From: Agaricus subrufescens
Lineage: Eukaryota; Basidiomycota; Agaricomycetes; Agaricales; Agaricaceae
Assembly (NCBI GenBank): GCA_029945375.1
Contig: JAQOTE010000034.1
Span: forward strand, 1 to 40,615
Length of the DNA stretch: 40,615 nt
Direction: 5' to 3'
The notes beneath the pieces were generated by a model. That model ran no database searches. It was not told the DNA's origin and was given only the letters and a program-made list of their open reading frames with translations. Positions 31,778 through 40,615 of the stretch are shown in pieces (position 1 is the first letter of the stretch; the number at the start of each line of letters is the position of its first letter). The translations under genes and the position numbers were made by a program.

Positions 31778-32339
31778 CTGCTGGAATTAAACCGGATCTC
31801 AAATTATGACTATGTTGCTTTTTTGTAGCGAAAATTAGTCATCAGCAATTCAGTCAGCTGTTTCCTTTTCCGCTTTTTCCCTTTCATTTTGCTTTTTAAC
31901 GTCTTTGTATACGTGGTACAAGCACAAAGGCTGAAACATGGAAGACTTAGTAACTTACCCGTGGCACAGTACGGATCAGACAGAGACAGCGGCAACTGGC
32001 ACTGGTTTGCTATTTTTATAACCACCCTACTTCTTTCCCTGGATACGGCTTGCACGATATCTGCAGCATCAACTGTAGTGTGGTCACTCAATTTACCTGA
32101 GTCTATGACAGTCACATTTGGCTCTACCTGGAGATGTATATTGAATCTTTTAGAGGCAGGTACCACTTTACCTTCTTCCATTCGACTGTAATCGGCTACC
32201 GTTCCTCCTTAATCTAATAATTGTTCTTGCCAGCTAGTTTGATGACATCAGATAAGACGAACATCAGACTCCGTGGAGACGTTATACTTGCGACAAGTAA
32301 AGTTGCTGAAGTTGTCTGGTGTTTGATGCACCTCTAGCT
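31778..32339. other. Intergenic region between DUF6534 copies C and D
   Basis: No gene supported. Diverged similarity to 28300-28450 and the conserved motif ATCAGACTCCGTGGAGACGT at 32263. A poly-pyrimidine stretch lies near 31850-31900. Confidence 0.5.
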
Positions 32340-32346
32340 TATATAT
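32340..32346 (+). promoter_or_regulatory. TATA box of DUF6534 copy D
   Basis: TATATAT, 75 nt before the ATG at 32415. Confidence 0.5.
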
Positions 32347-32414
32347 TTTTACCCCATCAAATTCGGACAAAACCTATTCTTTCCTCTCAATCTTTTTGTT
32401 CCTGAACGTTTCTA

Positions 32415-33695
32415 ATGCCTGCAAGAGATGGTTTAATTGTGAGAAAGCTCATTCGACTTGAATGCGCCCATGTTCTAATCCTTGAATAATATAGCTATTT
32501 GGCTACTGCCTTGATATCCTTCTCTATGGCATCTTGACAGTACAAGCATGTGAGCCAAGAAACGGGTCCGATTCATATAGAATCACTAATCCTTACCAAC
32601 AAGATATTTATTACCTGTCGTTTCCTGGTGATAGGCGCCTGACAAAAGCTACTGTGGCGTTCGTCTATGTTATTGGAATCATACAAACGGCTTTTGCGCT
32701 CCAAGATTTTTACTCCATTTTTTGCTTACCAAATGACTCTGAGGCTTTACATGTATTTGATAGCATACAGGAACAACTGCACAGCTTCGGTTTCATGTGG
32801 GTAACAATCCCATTGAGTGGTGCCTCAGGTACGCTATCCTTTCATCCGAAGTCTGCCACTCTTTGTCTTCATGATATTTGTTGTAACAGTTGCCGCTGTT
32901 TCTCAGTTATTCTATGCCCAAAGAATCCACATGTTATCGGGAAAGAAAGTGATTCCGGGAATTGTAATCGTCGTAAGTTTTTTTTTTTTACCTCACATGT
33001 TCACCACTGCATCTGTTATATGCAGCTTGCCCTTATACAGTTTAGCTTTGGTATTGTTACCGCCTTCACTAGCTACGGCGACTGGACGATTCGTGGGGAA
33101 CTACGTTTTCTGCGTGATCTCAGCCGTGGTATAGACGCAATCGTAAGGCCACTCTGATTATTCAACGCATAACTGAGCTGAAAAGACCCTTACTTACAGG
33201 GGTGGGAGTTGTCTGGAGCCTTATGTGATCTTATCATCACTATCTACATGTTCCACTTTGTGAGTTTCACGACCTTATGTTCATAAGTTTCCAGTGTATG
33301 ATTTTCTCGAGAAAGCTCTCAAGGCGTATACAGCGGTCTCAACTATTCACTAGACCAACGCGGGTCTCACTTACGAGGATAAAACGCCTTACATTGGAAA
33401 CGGGTCTAATCACCAGTGCGTGGCAGACCCTGCAAGTCGTCATCACTTGCTCATTTTTTCTTTAGCTGGAGTAGCGATGACTTACATCTTCATGTCATTG
33501 ATTGACAATTCGGCATTTATTATTCCTGGTCTTGCCCTCAGCAAGGTTTATGGAAACTCTATACTTGCTTTGTTGAACAGTCGTTTGAGAATACCAGGAG
33601 GAAGAAAGGATATAAGTTCCGTCTATTTAGCAGATCATCTAGCCATAGAGGAGCGGCATACTGAGCTCCAACGGGACCCGCCAGCCTGTCCTTGA
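32415..33695 (+). CDS. DUF6534 seven-TM protein, array copy D, 297 aa
   Basis: Proposed exons: 32415-32438, 32495-32549, 32604-32828, 32890-32972, 33026-33142, 33200-33259, 33316-33415 and 33466-33695 (894 nt). Donors are GTGAGA, GTGAGC, GTACGC, GTAAGT, GTAAGG, GTGAGT and GTGCGT. The protein starts MPARDGLILFGYCLDILLYG and contains IIQTAFALQDFYSIFCL, GFMWVTIPLSGAS, SQLFYAQRIHMLSGKK, WELSGALCDLIITIYMF, RVSLTRIKRLTLETGLIT and PGLALSKVYGNSILALLNSR. It is clearly closest to copies B and C. The tail ends in IEERHTELQRDPPACP. Apparently functional; function unknown. Confidence 0.88.
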
Positions 33696-34154
33696 GTTCT
33701 ATATCGACTTAGTTGCTGGAATTAGACTGGACCTCAAATTACAACTACGTTTACTCCTTGTAGGTCGTTACAACAATGTTCATCTCAATAGGCTTCAATG
33801 ACGCGACAGTGTCCACTTGAGTTCTGGTATGTCATTATATCTTCTTACCATTGCCTATCGAGATCGGTTCTCATACGGACGCCTCCAATGATCGTCTCGG
33901 AGCCGGAAAACCACGATTTCTATTGCCTGTACCGAATTGTACCCCAACCTAAGTCTTCGTATGTCGTATCTTTGGACGTAGTATACGAGGTCGTCCCTTT
34001 GTTTCGATGTTTTGAATGTTGAACGTATTTTAGTCCATTGCCCTCTTGTCTCTTTCGGTCATTCTGCTTGCCGCCAACGAATCAGTTACTATCAGTATTC
34101 TTAATAGATCAATGCATATATTACAATATTCTCTCGATATTGTCCTATTGAATT
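33696..34154. other. Intergenic, convergent 3' ends
   Basis: No gene recognised between DUF6534 copy D (+) and the transporter gene (-). Confidence 0.5.
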
Positions 34155-35478
34155 TTACTCCTTCTTTCCTTTCTCGACTGCTTTTCCGGCGGTACCACTT
34201 TTCTGGCCCCCAGTACCCATACTATACAAAATGGTGCCGACTAGCACAAACGCCGCACCAATCCACATCATACCTTGATCTACATTTCTTGCCTTGCCAC
34301 CACCTATGCCAGGAATGATACCCGCTCCAAGTACGCTCAATACAAGACTGACGGCTTTCCGAATGACGAGGATGAGGGTCACTGTGAGTGAACTCACGCG
34401 AGTCGTTAGCCTATGCACACCTGAGGCGCAAATTACTTGCGTCAAAGTGTTTAATAATAGAGGTGTGTAGGCGTAGGGAATATGGAAGGAGAGTGTGGAG
34501 GGGCTAGAGATACTTGAAATTGGAGTTACGGCGATGAAAGACGACGTAGGAACCATTGAGGAGACGGAATTGGGGAGAGTGAAGTTTGTGGCAATAGACA
34601 CTCGTGGACCATTTGAGACTGCATTGAATTGAGTTTGAAGGTCGTTTCGAAGTAGTAAGAACATAGGAAGGGATAAGAAATGCAGGTAGAATAAGGATTC
34701 TTGCCATTGAGGTGGTGGTGCTGACACTTTGTTGTTAGCTCCGTTGGCAGTGGATGAGGGTTTGGATTCGGCTGGGAGAGGACGGCCATAAGTACTGTAA
34801 GTCCAGTCTTGAGCGAGACCAAGTAGACCAGATAGAATAAGCGCGAAAGATAGGATGGCAATTCCAATCATGTAACTCCACATGTCTGTGTCGTCAGTCT
34901 TCGTTTGGAGAGATGAAGACGGTGTAGCAGAAAGAGTGGTTAAAAATACACCAACGGTGACGAGAAGAACAGAGGCAACTTGTGTCATGTTGTAGCTAAT
35001 TACGTGGTCAGTATAAATAGGAATGAGGAGGTGAAGGTATGTATGACTCACCGTTTACCGCGAATTAACCATCCGAGGGTCATACTCACTATCAACCCAC
35101 CGCTTCTAAAGATGATATGTACGCTCATAGGGATATCATATCCGAACGCGATATTATTCAACAGCGAAAGAAAGTAGAATAAGCCAACTTGAACCAGATA
35201 TGGTGTCAAGGGAATTCGCCGGGGTTTGAACCGTGGACCATATGGTGTCCACATAAGATGACGCGGTAGACCATGGAGAGTGATTATCAGGAATTGAAAT
35301 AAGGTTATGAGAGATCCAGCATTAGGGTAGTTGGATGTTAGTTGTTCGAGTGTTACTGCGTTACTGTTTTTTTGTATTTGTGAATTGAAAGTGTGGGAAC
35401 TTTATTAACTGACCTGCAACATCCACCAAAGACGAAGCCTAGAGTTGTCGACCAGTCGTACACCAAGTCCAAAAGCAT
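34155..35478 (-). CDS. YEA4: UDP-N-acetylglucosamine transporter, YEA4/SLC35B4-like, 405 aa
   Basis: UAA-family nucleotide-sugar antiporter of the ER/Golgi membrane, expected to bring UDP-GlcNAc into the lumen in exchange for UMP. Proposed exons: 35478-35414, 35363-35052 and 34995-34155, with introns of 50 and 56 nt, in frame (1218 nt). Landmarks are GGCCSNAVTLEQL (N-terminal helix, across intron 1), GSLITLFQFLII, the family hallmark FGYDIPMSVHIIFRSG, GKRYNMTQVASVLLVTVGVF (across intron 2), RKAVSLVLSVL near the C-terminus, and a Lys/Gly-rich cytosolic tail. About eight to ten membrane helices. A Ser/Thr-rich insertion lies mid-protein. Substrate assignment rests on similarity to YEA4/SLC35B4 rather than HUT1; UDP-xylose or other UDP-sugars cannot be excluded. 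Confidence 0.87.
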
Positions 35479-36703
35479 AATATGGCGACGACCTGTTGGA
35501 ACCGGGAGAGAAGTAAAGAGAGGAAAAGACCCGGGGAACCCAAGAAATATGGATTCGGTTCCTAAATGATAATCAAGGACCTTGGGCCGGATGTTTCCTA
35601 TTGGGTGATGTAGTGATTGTGTACCTGGCGCAGCTCACCTGGGCGGACAAACAGTTGTCAAATGGAGGTAGCGGGTTTGATGTCAAGCGGTACAATACTG
35701 ATGCGTCAAATCAGGAGTCAATTACCTCATCTGTCACGCTTCACAAATCGAGTGATATGAATGAGCCAATGTACGGGCCTTATGGCTGTTACAAGGACTT
35801 CCAGATACGATACAAGCACTGATACCTGTTGTCTTTCCTATACTAACTCTAGGTAAGCCTAGTAAGTAGTCTAATATATGCTAGGAGGATCCACGTCACA
35901 CCTGTGACATGGCGCATCAACGATTGCCGACGATCTGACAAACCGCTTGACATCAAACCCCTTATCTCCATTTGACAGCTAATTGTCCGCCGTGTCAAGT
36001 ACTTACATACAGCAAAGCAGTGACTTCTCTTAAGTGCAGCCGAGGGTACAGCGCTTCTCAATTAAACTCGTTGTAGATTGATTGCCCAGTGGTTTCTCAG
36101 TGTGCGCAAGTACTTAAATTCGGATCATATACGTTCGCTTTGGAAAGCCCCTGAAGCAACGAATGATACAATCAACTCGTCCCTCACTCCAAAAGCTTCA
36201 CCAATCGAATCTCAAGGTATAGAGGGTCGAAGAGAGCAACGTTCTCGTGGAATATTTTACAGAATTCTCCACCAGGAATTCGAAAAAGGGCTAGATATAT
36301 ACATGCATCTACTACCGACCTGTTGCATCGTTCATCATCGTTACGGCATCATGAAACTCTTTACAAATCCAAATTTCATTCCTGATGAAATCAGAGTCCC
36401 TCTGGTCCATGATCGCCTCGTACTTACGATCCTTCCCTATTCTTTAACCATTCCATCGAAACAATCCCATGAAACATATCATCGCACTAAAATTAAACGA
36501 ATTTTCTCGATAGTCGATACCATTCATCTTCAAACCACTTCTGTCTAGGCTTCAGGCCAACGAAGTTCATTTTTGAACCAGAAGTTGCTAAGGTTTAGCA
36601 GAAGCAGGAAGGTGAGCACTACCGTAATGGTCTACACAAAGCCATACAGATTTAATTTGGTTCTAAATTAACCTTATATAGCAGACTCTGGCTCCTTCCC
36701 CCA
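35479..36703. other. Gene-free stretch
   Basis: Contains the upstream region of the transporter gene. A plus-strand frame at 36078-36548 (about 156 codons) starts with TTG, has no early ATG and resembles nothing I know, so I do not call it. Confidence 0.45.
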
Positions 36704-37613
36704 TTACAACTTCGGCTGTCCTTCAGTCATGGAAAATTGATCGACCCCACAAGCTGTATCTACCTCGTTTCTTTCACCCGGTATTCCCAAATGACCGTTG
36801 AACCAAAGCCAATATAAAGTTGCCGTAAATCCGGCGGAGAGCAAGGCTAGGAATCGCGAATCCGGTATTAGGACCAGTGGAACGGCATAATTCGATGCCA
36901 TACCAGCTAGTAAAGAAAAAGGGGATAAAATTCTATGGTCCGGAGATGCACATGTAAGAAACCCCGCTTCCCAAATAAGCCGCTTTAACCTCATGGGCTA
37001 GCGTCGGGTAAACATAAACGGACCTTGTATACACCTCGAAAGCTGTCTCATCTAAATGATACCCTAGGAAGATGATGGGGACGGCAAACTCACAAAGCAG
37101 GTCATGTCGATGGTAATGATAGGGTCGCAACGTGGTCCCAATGATTCCTATGCCTGCAGTTTTTTGATTTAACCACGAGTCAATGTATCTGCTTTGACTT
37201 ACGAATCTTTTTAGCTCAAGGGCAGAAAGGAGCAAAATATTGATCATGATGATGCTACTCTAATCAGTGAGGCTGACAATTATGCTGGCAGTAAGTTGTA
37301 AGAGGGCAAGCTGAATACGCCAGATGGAGTGCTGAGCATACAAGATCAAGTAGAACTTCGATATTTGGACGTTTTGACCATAATTACAATTCCCGGAATC
37401 TGATTCTTTCATGATAGTTCATGTAGTCTAAACGGATAAAATTGCAGGGAAAGCAGCAACCACCTCACTGAGCACTTGTAAATTGCGGAGTGCAACGATA
37501 TATGAACACATTCTACGACTATCAGGCCGTTTTGCTTGTTGGGCGAAAGGCTCGCGATTGACCATAACTATCACAGCGTGATCTAAGAATAATTCGGACG
37601 TAAATGAGCCCAA
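36704..37613 (-). pseudogene. Inverted, decayed DUF6534 copy
   Basis: Read on the minus strand, the exon order of the array genes can be followed. An exon 4 relic (VVAAFPAIL, then ATTCCGGGAATTGTAATT) leads to exon 5 (LALLQLTASIIVSLTD then stop). A 60-nt exon 6 of exactly the family length follows, with the invariant Trp codon changed to TAG (CDPIITIDMTCF). Exon 7 (RLKRLIWEAGFLT) has a stop before this phrase, and exon 8 is GIPGERNEVD. Several splice sites survive (GTAAGT, GTGAGT, CTGCAG). With multiple stops and frameshifts it is not expressible as a full protein. The exons 1-3 part is not clearly recognisable. Confidence 0.75.
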
Positions 37614-38592
37614 CGCCCAGTCAACGCCCCTCCCGTCGCCTGTGTTACATCAGCGTTTTGGGATATCTGATTTCAAATATTACTAGACACAGTATTTCGC
37701 TTTCGCGCGGGCTCCGTATTTTTGCTGTAATCCAGTATATACTCGGTGTTGAGAAATTAGAGGGACTTTGAAGTTAAGCCTCAAGCAGCGTATTTATACT
37801 GTAGTCGGCTCGTTTGTGATGCATAGATGACATCGCGATACCCCCAGTTCTGGTTATAATTTGCGGCAAAGCAGGTCTTCAACATTTAGGCGCGGCCTCA
37901 TACTTCCATAACCTGATCGGGAACTCTTGCGGAACTGAACGGACCACCTCGGTGCCTCGTCTCCTGGGGTTCAAAGTGATCCCTAGTGCTCAACAGGCCG
38001 CCGGTAATCACGAACGAGTTTTTGATGTGAATGCATCTTGTCCTGCGAACACACGTATTCTTCGCGGCGCACCTGATCCCACATATCCGAGCCCTCCCAT
38101 TTCGGAATAACCGGCGCAGTGGCAAAACCAGCCTTCGTCACCGAAATTGGTCACTGACGGGTAGACGAGGCCAGAGATGAATTTTCATTCTATGCACATC
38201 TCTTGGTCGGAATCAAACTCTCATCAACGTTATTCACCTAGGCTCTCCTCAACATGTGGTTCGCGATGCTTGAAGTAACTTGATCGAATATGTTTTTCTT
38301 TGAGTGTGAGGGAAACGAGGAGGGCACTGACCACCTTTGCGAATCATTCCCCCTGAAAAACACTCCGTTGTCAGAAGTTTTGAGCGCCTTGATGGGAGCA
38401 AATCTCCGAGAAAGCAGATCCAGGTTACAAAGTTTATTAGCAAGAGCTTGTTGGATTAGGTTTTGCGGTACAGTCCGGGTATATTTGGGATGTAGAGCTG
38501 GCGTGTTGTGCTCCCGAGGAACTTAGAATAGAAATTTGGTATCGAATGCATTTATTGTTGGCGAATGAGTTGAACAAAGGAGCATTTTGGTT
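37614..38592. other. Gene-free stretch
   Basis: No recognised gene; short frames on both strands lack family features or proper starts. Confidence 0.45.
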
Positions 38593-38961
38593 TTAGACGT
38601 CAATAACTTTGTATCCCTTCACCTGAATAGAAGGACGGTAAGAACCGGAAGAGGAAAAAACCAGATAGATATAGGAAGTGCAAAGACGGAACATACCCTG
38701 TTATCCTTGAGCATTGTAATGTACTTATCCGCTAGCCATTTACAGTTCTCATAATGATTGACACCCTCTCCCTTTTGGCATTTCTCAAGTTCGTCACGGA
38801 CGAGACGTGCCTCCATAGCTCGAACCCAAGATTCACGAAGATGGTGATCACGTTCCGCGAGTTTGGCTGGAGAATGTATAGACTAGTGAGAATTTTTGCG
38901 TGTGGTATTGATAAGGTTCTTGTGTTGTTTTACCTTGAATGGTTTCTTTGTCCATTGCCAT
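38593..38961 (-). CDS. Mitochondrial complex I accessory subunit, NDUFB10/PDSW-like, 75 aa
   Basis: Accessory subunit of the membrane arm of NADH:ubiquinone oxidoreductase. Proposed exons: 38961-38934, 38866-38697 and 38622-38593, with introns of 67 nt (GTAAAA...CCAG) and 74 nt (GTATGT...TTCAG), in frame (228 nt). The protein reads LRESWVRAMEARLVRDELEK, then a CX11C pair (C-QKGEGVNHYEN-C) that in this family forms a disulfide in the intermembrane space, then KWLADKYITMLKDN and, from the 10-codon last exon, VKGYKVIDV. These phrases match fungal 10-12 kDa NDUFB10 homologues. The small size explains why it is easily missed. The start is the first ATG; a second, MDK, is two codons on. Confidence 0.88.
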
Positions 38962-39768
38962 GTTGGATGAAAGTGGTGTGGAAGTGGGAAGTGATGTGTT
39001 GTCCCTTGTTTGGCCGAACGGGTGTAGTAATAATGAATTGATCGGCCCTAATATCAAGACACTTTCAAGTCCTTAAGGTGGATGACATACTACAAGGTGC
39101 ACATGAAAATGCTCAGTGGAGAGACATAACACGTGAGACTCATGAAAAAGCGTTGAGTAGAGTATAACCATTATTTTCTCACTCAGTGAAATCCGAGGGA
39201 GGATGATGGTCGCGACCTTGGCGTATTGGTTGAAGCGAAGAAAAAAAGCGACAAGTATTGTGTCATCGCAGTGGAAGTTGCATCAACAGTAACTTGATGT
39301 GATGCATAGACCCTCGGCTCAGTGCCTCGATTGTCGTCGCGGGGAGGCGTTATAGGATTTGATTTACGAAAAAATCAAAGGAGTTTCAACGTGATATCTA
39401 TCTTCCGGGGTCAATGCTATGTCATATTCGGACTTCATAAGTTCTAACCCACCCACTTTCATTGGCGGCCTTTTTTCTCGTATTTATTATTAATGTGATT
39501 TTGTCGGAAAATAGACTACTTGATAGCAATTTTCGCGGTTAGCAAGGCAAGATAAGTGCTTTTTATATTGAAATACGCGGAGTACTCTGCTTGTTATCAT
39601 GACTAAACCAGATAACAGTATTCCGACCGACTAGATCCCACCATTCACTATGCTCAATAATCAGTGATTTAACTTTCATTCATTCAAAACAATTCAGTAC
39701 AGAATAGTCTACAACATTGAATGCTGAGTATGACTATTAGACGACTTTCAGACCGTTTACAGGTTGTC
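38962..39768. other. Intergenic
   Basis: No gene recognised; contains the upstream region of the complex I subunit gene and the 3' end region of the LysM gene. Confidence 0.5.
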
Positions 39769-40421
39769 CTAGTCCAACGCATCAAACGTGTCTGGGTATT
39801 CAATATGGTTCGGATTGACACAAACAACCTTTTCAAACAGAAATCAATAACGTAGTTCAATTGAAATAGAGAGGTATGGGACTTGCCTGGCCTTCACGAA
39901 GCTGAGTGGTGCAGGTGCTAGTGGTCAAACCATTGTTATCGAGGAAAGTTTGCATATTGATATGATAAGCTTGAGAGATAGACCAGCAACTTTCGTCAGT
40001 CTTGACGATGTGAGTGAACTCAGCACCACAGTCGGCTCCTTTCTGGGCGAGACACACAGACTAAGAAAGACCCGTTCAGGAATGAGTACGCGATGTGATG
40101 AAAGGCTATCCTTACGTCGCCTCCAAACAGGTTAGTGCATGCTGGGTTGATCCATTGGTTGTAGACGTGAAGTTGATAGCTGGCAAAGCATCGGGACAGT
40201 GTTGTGGCGATGACTACTGAAACCAGCTTACTTGGGAACGCTGTTGCGGACGCAAATCTTGTCGCATGTATCACCGTTGCGGATGGTGTCAGTCCTAGAA
40301 CAGTCCTGAGCTGGGGATAAATCTCAGCAGAGGCCCGCATCATGAGTAGCTGCGACGATGACGCCATACCGAGGAGGGCCATGATAACGGAATTTGTAAA
40401 GAATTTGGAGAAGGCAGTCAT
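39769..40421 (-). CDS. Small secreted LysM-domain protein, 142 aa
   Basis: Secreted chitin- or GlcNAc-oligomer-binding protein. Proposed exons: 40421-40370, 40310-40232, 40179-40116, 40060-39887 and 39828-39769; introns of 59, 52, 55 and 58 nt, in frame (429 nt). The N-terminus (MTAFSKFFTNSVIMALLAQ) is a signal peptide. A first, LysM-like unit is DCSRTDTIRNGDTCDKIC then YQLHVYNQWINPACTNLFGG. A complete LysM follows: HIVKTDESCWSISQAYHIN then LDNNGL, ending GQ, with VVCVNPN from the last exon. Many cysteines suggest disulfides. The last intron starts GCAAGT (GC-AG type); without splicing the frame stops early and loses the conserved VVCV. Similar proteins protect hyphae from chitinases or dampen chitin-triggered defence, but which applies here cannot be told. 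Confidence 0.85.
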
Positions 40422-40485
40422 GATGGAGACGTTCGATTTCAAAGTACTTGCTAGAAGTGAAGATTTTAGTGACTTGAAAGACAGG

Positions 40486-40493
40486 TTTTTATA
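40486..40493 (-). promoter_or_regulatory. TATA box of the LysM gene
   Basis: TATAAAAA on the minus strand, about 70 nt before the ATG at 40421. Confidence 0.55.
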
Positions 40494-40615
40494 ACCTGCA
40501 GCGGGCGTTTATAGTCACTCACCGGCTGGGAGTAGTGACGCCTGAATGTTGGTAATTATGAACACCTTTGCTTCTCGCTCATCGCGAGACTTGTGGCGGA
40601 ATGATAATGATAATT

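Noticed and set aside
36078..36548. Plus-strand frame of 156 codons
   Set aside because: TTG start, stop-free by chance is possible at this length, no recognisable domain or splice context.

Overview
The window looks like an Agaricomycete (mushroom-forming basidiomycete) chromosome. Genes carry many short introns (about 46-75 nt) with GTRNGT donors and CTRAY branch sites. The recognisable host families (DUF6533, DUF6534, DUF3455, LysM, a UAA-type UDP-sugar transporter) are typical of these fungi. No tRNA, rRNA or CRISPR was seen. All exon models below were read by eye from splice consensus and frame, without transcript evidence.

Bases 1-13477 are one large Ty3/Gypsy LTR retrotransposon ('Gypsy-1'); its 5' LTR is cut by the window edge and its 3' LTR is complete. 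The sense strand encodes gag, pro and pol in three frames, with a candidate -1 slippery heptamer directly against the gag stop and another against the pro stop. Between pol and the 3' LTR lie about 5 kb that a standard Gypsy element does not have. There the antisense strand encodes two intact spliced genes (535 aa with 3 introns, 353 aa with 5 introns), each with a TATA box 60-69 nt before its ATG. Introns on the antisense strand are not removed from the sense genomic RNA, so they can survive retrotransposition. This is the main novelty of the window. The element is also strikingly rich in the palindrome CTAG.

Gypsy-1 sits inside the gag-pol reading frame of a second, dead Gypsy element (13478-16653), which has an in-frame stop in RNase H and is truncated in the integrase zinc-binding domain. 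Then come about 2.6 kb without recognisable genes (with an unusual CTCGA-rich stretch), a probable DUF6533 membrane-protein gene (19239-20600), and short repeats.

From about 21.7 kb the sequence is ordinary host DNA: a secreted DUF3455 protein (-), a WDR89-like WD40 protein (-), and a divergent single-TM protein (+). Next is a head-to-tail array of four DUF6534 seven-TM genes (26661-33695, all +) with eight exons each and identical intron phases. Then follow a YEA4/SLC35B4-like UDP-N-acetylglucosamine transporter (-), an inverted decayed DUF6534 copy (-), a complex I NDUFB10-like subunit (-), and a small secreted LysM protein (-) with a GC-AG intron.
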